Of a stretch of DNA of 64,000 nt, positions 51,953-60,160 are shown piece after piece (position 1 is the first letter of the stretch; every line of letters starts with the position of its first letter). The notes under the pieces are model-generated. The model did not search any database and had not been told where the DNA came from. It worked only from the letters and a program-made list of their open reading frames with translations. This DNA is from Amycolatopsis solani (lineage in GTDB: Bacteria; Actinomycetota; Actinomycetes; Mycobacteriales; Pseudonocardiaceae). The stretch covers positions 4,340,001 to 4,404,000 of the forward strand of contig NZ_JAWQJT010000001.1 of the NCBI RefSeq assembly GCF_033441515.1. The letters run 5' to 3'. A program made the translations under genes and the position numbers.

Positions 51953-52037
51953 GCGCCCCAATGTGGCATTGGGTGCGTCAGACGCACCGAACGCCACATT
52001 GGGTGCGCTGGACGCACCGAACGCCACATTGGGGCGC
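51953..52037. repeat. Intergenic inverted/direct repeat element after nrnA
   Basis: Outer arms GCGCCCCAATGTGGC (51953-51967) and its exact complement (52023-52037). Inside, GACGCACCGAACGCCACATT recurs with a 30-bp period (51981 and 52011), and TGCGTC/GACGCA hairpins lie between. It could terminate nrnA, but its layered structure is more than a terminator needs. No gene is visible in the 276 bp between nrnA and the next start. Confidence 0.75.
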
Positions 52038-52192
52038 TTGGCCGGCTCCGGGAGATCGTGCGGAACGCACTGGCCGCCCGGGAGTTCGGCACTTCGTTCA
52101 CCGTCTCCGCACTGGGGAGCAATCCCCGCCGCGATCACGCGCGATGCTGCGGTGACGCCGGTCGAGTCCGGCGGGGAGCGAAGGAGGCGTGC

Positions 52193-53050
52193 ATGAGCGA
52201 AGCGAAGCCGCTGACCGGGCCGGTGCGGAAAACGGGTCCAGGGTGGACCGCGGGACTGACCGTCCCGCGCGAACACCCCTTCTTCTTCGACCACCCGCTC
52301 GACCACCTGCCCGGCTCGCTCACCATCTGCGGCCTGCTCGACCTCGCCGAGTCGGTGACCGGGCGGCCGGGCGGGGCCGAGCGGCTGGTGCTCGACCTGC
52401 GCTTCCCGGCGATGGGCACGCTGGCCGGCCCGGTCGAGCTCGGTCTCGCCCCGGAACCGGGCGTGCCCGGGCAGTGGTCGCTGCTGGCCCAGCAGGCCGA
52501 CGCCGACATCTGCGCCGGGACCCTGCGGCGGGTCGCCGGTCTCGCCCGTCCGGCCGCGGCCCCGCACCCCGGCGACACCCGGGACGCGTTGTGTCCCAAG
52601 GACCTCGTGCACCGCGTCGACGAGGACAACATCGTGCTCGGCGTCCCGGCCGACGCCGGGGCGGAGGTCACCGCGCCGGCCCTGCTCGCCCGGCCGGGCC
52701 ACTACCTGGACTCCGGTGAGCCCGCTTTCTCGGCGCGCGGCCTGATCGAGTCGAGCCGGCAGTTCTTCACCGTGCTGGAGCACTGGGCGGCGGGCTGGTC
52801 CTACGGCACCACGGTCCTGTGGACGGCCTTCCACGCCGACCTGCCGGCGTCGCCGCCGAGCCCGGCGTACTCGTTCCGCTGGGTCCGCGAGCCGGTGAAG
52901 CGCACCAAGCTGGCCGTCTCGTTCGACCTGCTGGACGCCGGTGGCGTGGTCGCCGGCCGGTTCGAGTACGTCGCCATCACCGTCAGCGCCGCCGCGTACG
53001 AGCGGTTCCGCGCCGCGCGTGACCGCTTCTCCGGGGAGGCCGCCGCGTGA
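52193..53050 (+). CDS. AfsA-type hotdog protein with apparently permuted halves
   Basis: 285 residues. HPFFFDHPLDHLPGSLTICG (about 28-47) matches the motif found in the second repeat of AfsA/ScbA butyrolactone synthases. DLVHRVDEDNIVLGVP (about 140-155) followed by GLIESSRQFFTVLEHWAAG matches the first repeat. The two halves therefore appear in reverse order. AfsA condenses a beta-ketoacyl chain with dihydroxyacetone phosphate; whether this one does is unknown. ATG with AAGGAGG; first of seven overlapping genes. Confidence 0.82.
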   Translation: MSEAKPLTGPVRKTGPGWTAGLTVPREHPFFFDHPLDHLPGSLTICGLLDLAESVTGRPGGAERLVLDLRFPAMGTLAGPVELGLAPEPGVPGQWSLLAQQADADICAGTLRRVAGLARPAAAPHPGDTRDALCPKDLVHRVDEDNIVLGVPADAGAEVTAPALLARPGHYLDSGEPAFSARGLIESSRQFFTVLEHWAAGWSYGTTVLWTAFHADLPASPPSPAYSFRWVREPVKRTKLAVSFDLLDAGGVVAGRFEYVAITVSAAAYERFRAARDRFSGEAAA

Positions 53051-53688
53051 TCGGCCTCGTGCGGGTGAACCAGGTTCCCCGGCTCCTGTACTTCGTCATC
53101 GTCGCCGCGCTCGGCGTGGGCCTCGTGCTCCGCCTGCTGTCGGCCGCCGACCCGCGGTCCGCGGTCGCCGCCGGGTTCGTGCTGGTCCACCTGGTCTGGA
53201 TCGTCGCGGAATCGCGGATCACCTTCACCCCCGCCGGCACGTCGCCGCCCGACCCGACGGTGCTGCCCTACGGCTTCTCGCGCACCGTGGTCGTCGTCTC
53301 CGGCGCGCTCGGCCCGCTGCCGTGGGGCGGGATCGGCTGGTGGGTGCTGGCCCCCGCCGCCCTGTTCCTGGGCGGGATCGCGCTGCGGCTGCGGGCGATC
53401 GGCGAGCTCGGGCGGTTCTACACCCACCGCGTGCTGCGCCACGACGGCCACGAGGTCGTCACCACCGGGCCGTACCGCGCGGTCCGCCACCCGGCGTACA
53501 CCGGGATGCTGGTGGCCAGCGCCGGCTACACCGCCTACCTGTTCACCGTGCCAGGCGCCGTCGGGCTGGTGGTGCTCGCCGGTGCGCTGGTGTGGCGGAT
53601 CCGCGTCGAGGAACGGATGCTCTTCGGCGTCCCGGGGTACCCCGCGTTCGCCGCCGGCCGAGCCCGGCTGGTCCCGGGGGTGTGGTGA
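53047..53688 (+). CDS. ICMT/PEMT-like membrane methyltransferase
   Basis: 213 residues, 5-6 membrane helices. GRFYTHRVLRHDGHEVVTTGPYRAVRHPAYTGMLVASAG and VEERMLFGVPGYPAF are the SAM-binding signature of the isoprenylcysteine carboxyl methyltransferase family. Bacterial members methylate carboxyls or amines of lipids and small molecules. GTG overlaps the upstream stop (GTGA). Confidence 0.88.
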   Translation: MIGLVRVNQVPRLLYFVIVAALGVGLVLRLLSAADPRSAVAAGFVLVHLVWIVAESRITFTPAGTSPPDPTVLPYGFSRTVVVVSGALGPLPWGGIGWWVLAPAALFLGGIALRLRAIGELGRFYTHRVLRHDGHEVVTTGPYRAVRHPAYTGMLVASAGYTAYLFTVPGAVGLVVLAGALVWRIRVEERMLFGVPGYPAFAAGRARLVPGVW

Positions 53689-56294
53689 CCGTGGAGCTCC
53701 TGCGCGACGGCCCGCGGCTGACCGACCCCGCCGCCGTCGGGAACAAGTTCGCCCGCCAGGCCGAGCTCCGCGCCGCGGGCTTCCGGGTCCCGGAGTTCTT
53801 CTGCGTGCCGGTGGAGGCGTTCGACGCCGCTCTCGCCCGTGCGGCCGCCGAGGACCCCGCCGACCGGCGGCGGGTGCTGAGCCGCGGCGGGGTCCCGGAG
53901 CCGCTGGCCGGGCGGCTGCTGGCGGCGTTCGACGAGCTCGCCGGTCCGGACGGCGTGGTCGCCGTGCGCGCCTGCGTCGTCGGCGACGGGGAGGACAGCG
54001 CGGCCGACCCGTTCGCCGGGATGAGCGACAGCTTCCTGAACGTGGGCCGCGAGGCCCTGCTCGCCCGGGTCGCCGAGTGCTGGGCGTCCGCGTTCACCGA
54101 CCGGGCGGTGGCCTACCGGCGGCTGCGCGGCGCGGACCCGGGCGGGGCGCGGGTCGCGGTCGGCGTGCAGCGCATGGTGCCGGCGGCCCGCTCGTTCGTC
54201 GCGTTCAGCCGGGATCCGCGCACCGGGGCCGCGCACCACCTGGTCGCGGCCGCGTACGGCCTCGGCGAAGGCGTGGTTCAGGAGCTCGCCGACGTCGACC
54301 ACTTCGCGCACGACCCCGCGACCGGCCGCGTGACGCGCACGGTCGTGCCGAAGCACCGCATGGTCGCCCCCGATCCCGCCCGCGCGGGGGAGCCGCGGGT
54401 GACCGGAGTCCCGGCCGGGCTCCGCGCCGCACCGGTGTTGACCGACGCCGAGGTGCGGGCTATCGGCGCTCTCGCCGCGCGGGTGGCCGCGCACTTCGGT
54501 GCCCCGCAGGACATCGAGGGGGCCCTGACCGCGGACGGGACGATCGAACTCGTCCAGGCGCGCCCGATCGTCTTCGCCGGGGACGACCCGGCCCCCGCGT
54601 CCGGTGTCCTCTGGACCAACCACAACCTGACCGAGAGCTTCCCGGGCGTCACCTGCGCGCTCACCTACTCGCAGGCCCAGGAGTTCTACGAGGTCTGCTT
54701 CCGCGGGTTCTACCGCCGGATCGGCGTGCCCGCCCGGCGGCTCGACCGGCACGCCGGCGACCTCGCGCGGATGATCGGGCTGCTCGACGGGCGCGTCTAC
54801 TACCAGCTCGACGCCTGGTACCGGCTGCACGCCCTGATGCCGGGCTGGGGACAGCTGCGCCCGACGTGGCAGCGGACGCTGGGCCTGTCCGGCGACGAGC
54901 TCGACGACGCGCCGCCGCTGCCCCGGCACGGGTGGCTGACGACGCTCCGGGCGCTGCCCCGCGCGGTCGCGAGCCTGCTCGGGCACCCGCTCGCCGTGCG
55001 CCGCTTCCTGACGTGGTGGGACGATCTCGCCGCGGCCACCGGGCCGCTCGACGGCGTCGCGCCGGAGGAGCTGGTCCGCCGGTACCGCCGGATCTGGGCG
55101 GAGTTCGTCGGGCCGTGGCCGGTCACCCTGCTCAACGGCTACTTCCTGCTCGTCGGCCTGACCGTCACGCAACGGCTGCTGGCCCGCTGGACCGACGGCG
55201 ACCCGGCGCTGCTCGTCGGGCTGCTGCCCGGCGGCCCGGAGAACCGCTCGCTGCTGGCCCTGCGGTCGGCGTTGCGGCTGGCCACGCGCTTGCGGCGGGA
55301 CCCGCGGCTGGCCGCGGCGCTGGCGGACGGCACCGACCGGGAGGTGCACGACGCGATCGTCGGCGGCCGGTTCGGCAGCGACGTCGCCGAGGCGTTCGCG
55401 GAGCACCTGCGCCGGTACGGCGACCGGACCGTGCACGACCTGAAGCTCGAGGTCCGCACACCGCGCCAGGACCCGTGGCGGCTGATCGGCGTGCTGCGCC
55501 CGCTGGTGGCGAGCGGCGAGACCGCCGAGGGCAACCGCGCCGCGGAGCGCAACGCCCGCCGCGACGGCGTCCGGCGGCTGCGCCGGGCCTGCCCGAGCCC
55601 GGCGCGCCGGATCGCGCTCGGGCTCTGCGTGCGGGCGCTGCGGCGGTTCGTCAAGGCCCGCGAGGACACCCGGTTGTGCCGCAGTCAGCTCTACGGCGTC
55701 AGCCGCGACATCCTCTACCGGCTGGGTGCCGTCCTGGCCGCCGACGGCCGGCTCGCCGACGCCGGCGACGTCGTCCACCTGCGCGTGGACGAGGTGCTCG
55801 GCGCGATCGACGGCACGGGCGGGACGGCCGGGCTCGCGGACCTGGCCGCGCGGCGCCGGGCGGAACTCGAGGCGTGGCGCGAAAAACCCGCGCCGCCGGC
55901 CTACCTGTCCCCGGACGGCCCCGGCCGCGACGCCGCACGCAGCGGCCCCGCGCCGGGCGACGTCCTGCGGGGACTGGCGTCCAGCCGCGGCGTCGTCCGG
56001 GCCCGGGCGGCGGTGGTGCTCGACCCGACCGCCCCGGTCGAGGACTGCCGGGACCGCATCCTCGTCGCGCGCGAGACCGATCCCGGCTGGCTGTACCTGA
56101 TGACCGCGGCGAAGGGCATCGTCGTCGAACGCGGCAGCCTGCTGTCGCACACCGCGATCACCGGACGGCTGCTGGGCATCCCGACCGTGGTGGCCGTGCC
56201 CGGCGCCACCACCGCCATCGCCGACGGCGGCTGGATCGAGCTGGACGGCGCGGCCGGCACGGTCCGGCTGCTGCGCACAGAGGAGGTTGCCTGA
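53685..56294 (+). CDS. PEP synthase/rifampin phosphotransferase-like enzyme
   Basis: 869 residues. N-terminal ATP-grasp-like PPDK_N domain (VGNKFARQAELRAAGFRVPEFF; VAVRACVVGDGED..DPFAGMSDSFLNV; EGALTADGTIELVQARPIV). A long middle domain (310-760) of the kind that binds substrate in rifampin phosphotransferase follows. The C-terminal swivelling His domain has GSLLSHTAITGRLLGIPTVV with the catalytic His. It should transfer a phosphate from ATP via phospho-His to pyruvate or another acceptor. No PEP-binding barrel is evident, which favours a non-pyruvate acceptor. GTG overlaps the previous stop. Confidence 0.85.
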   Translation: MTVELLRDGPRLTDPAAVGNKFARQAELRAAGFRVPEFFCVPVEAFDAALARAAAEDPADRRRVLSRGGVPEPLAGRLLAAFDELAGPDGVVAVRACVVGDGEDSAADPFAGMSDSFLNVGREALLARVAECWASAFTDRAVAYRRLRGADPGGARVAVGVQRMVPAARSFVAFSRDPRTGAAHHLVAAAYGLGEGVVQELADVDHFAHDPATGRVTRTVVPKHRMVAPDPARAGEPRVTGVPAGLRAAPVLTDAEVRAIGALAARVAAHFGAPQDIEGALTADGTIELVQARPIVFAGDDPAPASGVLWTNHNLTESFPGVTCALTYSQAQEFYEVCFRGFYRRIGVPARRLDRHAGDLARMIGLLDGRVYYQLDAWYRLHALMPGWGQLRPTWQRTLGLSGDELDDAPPLPRHGWLTTLRALPRAVASLLGHPLAVRRFLTWWDDLAAATGPLDGVAPEELVRRYRRIWAEFVGPWPVTLLNGYFLLVGLTVTQRLLARWTDGDPALLVGLLPGGPENRSLLALRSALRLATRLRRDPRLAAALADGTDREVHDAIVGGRFGSDVAEAFAEHLRRYGDRTVHDLKLEVRTPRQDPWRLIGVLRPLVASGETAEGNRAAERNARRDGVRRLRRACPSPARRIALGLCVRALRRFVKAREDTRLCRSQLYGVSRDILYRLGAVLAADGRLADAGDVVHLRVDEVLGAIDGTGGTAGLADLAARRRAELEAWREKPAPPAYLSPDGPGRDAARSGPAPGDVLRGLASSRGVVRARAAVVLDPTAPVEDCRDRILVARETDPGWLYLMTAAKGIVVERGSLLSHTAITGRLLGIPTVVAVPGATTAIADGGWIELDGAAGTVRLLRTEEVA

Positions 56295-57487
56295 TGAGCG
56301 CCCCGTCGTTCCCGTTCGCCGAAGGACCCGGCCTCGAACCGCCGCCGGAGTACCGGGAGATCCTCGGCGCCGGCGCGCTGTGCCCGGTGACGCTGGCGGG
56401 CGGGCGGCCCGCGGTGCTCGCCACGCGCTTCGACGACGTGCGGACCGTGCTCGGCGACCCGAGGTTCAGCCGCGAGGCCCACGGCGCGTTGTTCGACCGC
56501 GAGGCCGGCTCGCTCGCGCTGCTGCTGACCGACCCGCCGGTGCACACCCGGCGGCGCCGGACGGTCGCGGCCGGCTTCACGGCGCGGCGGGCCGAGGCCG
56601 CGCGCCCGGGACTGGCCGCGCTGGCGGCCGAGCTGATCGCCGGGCTGCGGGCGCGGGGCACCGAAGCGGAGCTCGTCGAGGAGTTCGCGGTGCCGTTCAC
56701 GCTCGCGGTGATCAGCGATCTGCTCGGGGTGCCGGCCACGGACCGGGGCCGGTTCCGGCCGTGGGTCAACGCGATGATGTCGCGTGGCCACGCGTCGCCG
56801 GCGGAGGTCGCCGAGGGGCACCGCGCGATGCACGAGTACTTCACCGCGCTGGTCGACGAGATCTGGGCTGGCCGCGCCCCGCGCGAGGGCATCATCGCCG
56901 ACCTCGCCCCGGTTCCCGGCCGGGCGGACGAGCTTTCGCGCGAGGAAGCCATCGTGATGAGCGCCGGGCTGCTCGTCGCGGGCTACGAGTCGACGAGCAA
57001 CCAGCTCGCGTCGTGCGTCTACCTGCTGCTGACCGACCGCGCCCGCTGGGAGTCGCTGCGGGGCGAACCGGCGGCGCTCGACCGGGCGATCGAGGAGATG
57101 CTGCGCTGGACGTCGTTCACCACCGGCGGCGGCACCCCGCACGTCGCGACCGAGGACGTCCGGCTGACCGACCGGATGGTGCGCCGCGGCGAGGTGGTGG
57201 TGCCGCTGACCGACGCGGCCAACCGCGACGCCGAGGTGTTCGCCGACCCGCAGCGGCTGGACCTGGCCAGGGAACACAACCCGCACGTGGCGTTCGGTGC
57301 CGGGCGGCACCGGTGCCTCGGCGCCGAACTGGCGCGGGCCGAACTGCAGACCGGCCTCGCGGTCCTGCTGCGTGAACTGCCCGGACTCGAACTCGCGGTG
57401 CCCGAAGGGGCCCTGCGCTGGCGGAGGGAGATGCAGGTGAGCGGTTTGTGGGAGCTTCCGGTGCGCTGGGCGGGTGACGCGCGATGA
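56294..57487 (+). CDS. Cytochrome P450
   Basis: 397 residues. I-helix LLVAGYESTSNQLAS (AGYEST, Ser where Thr is usual), ExxR in IEEMLRWTS, heme-binding FGAGRHRCLGAELARAEL. It is a soluble class I bacterial P450 of the CYP105/107-like kind needing separate ferredoxin and reductase, which are absent from the operon. ATG overlaps the previous stop by 1 nt. Confidence 0.95.
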   Translation: MSAPSFPFAEGPGLEPPPEYREILGAGALCPVTLAGGRPAVLATRFDDVRTVLGDPRFSREAHGALFDREAGSLALLLTDPPVHTRRRRTVAAGFTARRAEAARPGLAALAAELIAGLRARGTEAELVEEFAVPFTLAVISDLLGVPATDRGRFRPWVNAMMSRGHASPAEVAEGHRAMHEYFTALVDEIWAGRAPREGIIADLAPVPGRADELSREEAIVMSAGLLVAGYESTSNQLASCVYLLLTDRARWESLRGEPAALDRAIEEMLRWTSFTTGGGTPHVATEDVRLTDRMVRRGEVVVPLTDAANRDAEVFADPQRLDLAREHNPHVAFGAGRHRCLGAELARAELQTGLAVLLRELPGLELAVPEGALRWRREMQVSGLWELPVRWAGDAR

Positions 57488-58599
57488 CCGAGCCCGCCAT
57501 CCCCGACGTGTACTTCACCGAGCGGCAGATCGCGGCGGTCCGCCACGTGGTCGAGCACCGCCTCGGCGGCGAGATCGAACTGGCGTACCTGGCCGGCAGC
57601 CTCGCCGTCGGCCTCGGGCACGGGACGTCCGATGTGGACGTCTACGCCGTCGGCGACCACCTGCCCGGCCAGGACCACGGCTACGAGCACGACGGCGTGC
57701 TGGTGCACGTGACCAAACTGGACGGTGCGCTGGTGCGCCGGCTGGCCGCGCTCGGCACCCGGTTCACCGCCACCGGCACCGACCGGGAGCAGTTCCTGCT
57801 CGAGTTCAAGGTGCTCAACGCGCTCGTCCGGCTGACCACCGGGCACCGGGTCAAGGTGGCCCCGGCCTGGCAGGACGTGCTCGCGCCGCTGCGCCGGGAC
57901 GTCGTGCGCCGGATCCTCGTCGCCCGGCACGCGAACATCTTCGCGGCCTTCGCCGAGGACGTCTGGGGCGCGCTGCTCAGCGGCGACCGCTACACCGCGG
58001 CGACGGCGTCCGCGATCGCGCTGGAGAACGCGGCGGAGGCACTGCTGGCGGCGGCCGACGACCTCTACGTCGGGCCGAAGTTCCTCTTCCGCAGGCTGCG
58101 GCGGACCGAGGCGACCGCGCCGTGGGCGGAGGAGCTGTGGCGGCTGCTCAACCAGGTCTTCGCCGCCGGGCTCGACGACGTCGAAGTCGTTGCAGCCCAC
58201 CGGCTGCGCGTCGGCAACCTGCTGCTGTCGTGGTGCGTGACGGAGGGCTGGGACAAGCCGCTCGCCCAGCTGCCCGCCCCGGCGGGGGAGACGTCCCGGC
58301 GCAGCCCCTTCTTCGCGCCGGTGCGGTTCTCCGAGGGCATCGCGCTGATGAGCGACGACGAGGCGTACGCGGTCGACGAATCGGTCGTGGCGGCCTGGCG
58401 CGACGCCGACCGCTTCGGCCTCGACGGCGGTGAGCTGTCCCCGGCCCTGCGCGGCCTGCTGGCGATCGGCGCGCTGGACGGCCCCGACCGGCCGGGCGCG
58501 GGCGCGCGCAACCCCCGGCTGCCCGCGGATCCGGCGGTGACCGCGCTGATCCGGGAGCAACCCGGGTACACGGTGCACCCGCAGGTCGCGCGCCCGTGA
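57484..58599 (+). CDS. Nucleotidyltransferase-fold protein of unknown function
   Basis: 371 residues. LAGSLAVGLGHGTSDVDVYAV (36-56) is a classic GS...DxD nucleotidyltransferase motif with Asp50 and Asp52 as metal ligands; a third Asp may be in EHDGVLVHVTKLD. The rest is helical (residues 130-250) and not recognised. It could adenylylate or otherwise nucleotidylate a small molecule or protein. ATGA overlap with the P450. Confidence 0.75.
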   Translation: MTEPAIPDVYFTERQIAAVRHVVEHRLGGEIELAYLAGSLAVGLGHGTSDVDVYAVGDHLPGQDHGYEHDGVLVHVTKLDGALVRRLAALGTRFTATGTDREQFLLEFKVLNALVRLTTGHRVKVAPAWQDVLAPLRRDVVRRILVARHANIFAAFAEDVWGALLSGDRYTAATASAIALENAAEALLAAADDLYVGPKFLFRRLRRTEATAPWAEELWRLLNQVFAAGLDDVEVVAAHRLRVGNLLLSWCVTEGWDKPLAQLPAPAGETSRRSPFFAPVRFSEGIALMSDDEAYAVDESVVAAWRDADRFGLDGGELSPALRGLLAIGALDGPDRPGAGARNPRLPADPAVTALIREQPGYTVHPQVARP

Positions 58600-59261
58600 C
58601 CGTCCGAAGTGGACCCGTCGTCGCGGTGGTCGGCGCCGACGGGGCCGGCAAGTCGACGGTGACGGCGCTGCTGGCCGAGCGGCTCACCGCCGCCGGCCAC
58701 GCGGCGGCGCGCGTCGACCGCTGGGACATCGCCGACGCCGTCCGGTACCCCACCGCGAGCTGCCTGACCGGCGACGTCGCCGTGGCGCGCCGGTGCGCTG
58801 CGCTGATGCCCGGCGTGCCCCGGCTGCTGTTCCTGCTGTGGGCTTCGGCGCTGGCGCTCACCGGCCGGCCGGCCGGGACCGGGGAGATCCTGCTGCTCGA
58901 CGGGCACTGGCAGAAGCACGCCGCGAGCGAAATCGCTTACGGCGCCGACGTGTCCTGGGTGGAGGCGGTCGGCGCGGGGCTGCCCGCCGCGGACCTCACC
59001 GTCCACCTCCGCATCGACCCCGAAGACGCGTGGGCGCGCAAGGACGGCCGGGCGGTGCCGTTCGAGTGCGGGATGGACCTGTCGTGCTCCCGGGAGAGTT
59101 TCCTGGCCCACCAGCGGTCGATCGCGGCCACGCTCGACCGCTGGGCGGCCCGCGATGGCTGGCTGGTCCTCGACGCCCGCACCCCGCCGGAGCGGCTGGT
59201 GGCGCGGCTCGTGCCCCGGGTGCTCGCCCTGACCGGCGCGGAAGCGAGGGACAGCGCGTGA
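58596..59261 (+). CDS. Thymidylate kinase-like P-loop kinase
   Basis: 221 residues. Walker A GADGAGKST (13-21), then an acidic base-binding DR pair region and a lid-like segment (LRIDPEDAWARKDGRAVPFECG). The fold is that of dTMP kinase, but substrate residues differ and length is slightly long, so it may phosphorylate a non-nucleotide metabolite. GTGA overlap with the previous gene. Confidence 0.8.
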   Translation: MTVRSGPVVAVVGADGAGKSTVTALLAERLTAAGHAAARVDRWDIADAVRYPTASCLTGDVAVARRCAALMPGVPRLLFLLWASALALTGRPAGTGEILLLDGHWQKHAASEIAYGADVSWVEAVGAGLPAADLTVHLRIDPEDAWARKDGRAVPFECGMDLSCSRESFLAHQRSIAATLDRWAARDGWLVLDARTPPERLVARLVPRVLALTGAEARDSA

Positions 59262-60079
59262 AGATCGGGCTGTGCGCGTTCCCCACCGACTACGGGATCG
59301 CGCCGGGCGCGCTGGCGGCCGCCGCGGAGGAACGCGGCTTCGAGTCGCTGTTCTTCTGCGACCACACGCACATCCCGGTGTCGCGCCGGACGCCGTACCC
59401 GCCCGGCGGCGCACTACCGCGGATGTACCTGCGCTCGCTCGACCTGTTCGGCGCGCTCACCGCGGCCGCGGCGGTGACCACCACGCTGCGGGTCGGCAGC
59501 GGCGTCTGCCTGGTGGTGCAACGGGATCCGATCGTCACGGCCAAGCAGGTCGCCACCCTCGACCTGCTCAGCGGCGGCCGGTTCCTCTTCGGCGTCGGCG
59601 CGGGCTGGAACCGCGAAGAGATGGCCCACCACGGCACCGACCCGCGCACCCGGATGCGGCTGCTCGCCGAGCGGGTGCGCGCGATGCGGGCCATCTGGAC
59701 CGAGGACGAGGCCGAGTTCCACGGCGAGTTCGTCGACTTCGACCCGCTCTGGTCGTGGCCGAAGCCCCGCCGCGTCCCGCCGGTGCTGGTCGGCGGCATG
59801 GGCCCGGGAGTGGAGGACCGCGTCCTCGCCTGGGGCGACGGCTGGCTGGCCCAGAACGTGACCGCGGACACGATCGGCGCCTTCGCCGTCCGCCTGGGCC
59901 GCCTGCGGGAGCGTGCCGGCGCGCCCGTGCCGGTGACGTTGTTCAACGGTGCCGCCGACCCGGCGATGCTGGCCCGCTACGCGGAGCTGGGCTTGGAACG
60001 GGTGTTGCTCCTGGTCCCGGACGCGGGCGCCGACGTGGTGCTCCCGCGGCTGGATCACCTGGCGGCGCTGGTCGCGTGA
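59258..60079 (+). CDS. LLM-class (F420-type) oxidoreductase
   Basis: 273 residues of the luciferase-like barrel. MKIGLCAFPTDYGIAP, FFCDHTHIPVSRRTPYP, VGSGVCLVVQRDPIVTAKQVATLDLLSGGRFLFGVGAGWN are signature of the actinobacterial F420-dependent group. It probably reduces a C=C or oxidises an alcohol in the pathway. Last of the seven coupled genes; GTGA overlap. Confidence 0.9.
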   Translation: MKIGLCAFPTDYGIAPGALAAAAEERGFESLFFCDHTHIPVSRRTPYPPGGALPRMYLRSLDLFGALTAAAAVTTTLRVGSGVCLVVQRDPIVTAKQVATLDLLSGGRFLFGVGAGWNREEMAHHGTDPRTRMRLLAERVRAMRAIWTEDEAEFHGEFVDFDPLWSWPKPRRVPPVLVGGMGPGVEDRVLAWGDGWLAQNVTADTIGAFAVRLGRLRERAGAPVPVTLFNGAADPAMLARYAELGLERVLLLVPDAGADVVLPRLDHLAALVA

Positions 60080-60160
60080 CCGGCGTCGGCCGGCGGGCCC
60101 GGAAAGTTCCGCCGTTCCCGCCGGTCAGGACTGTCGGTGGGGGCGGTTAGAGTCCGGTTC

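Noticed and set aside
56294..57487. P450 I-helix Ser in place of Thr as evidence of an inactive enzyme
   Set aside because: Ser at this place is tolerated in active P450s and the heme Cys and ExxR are intact.
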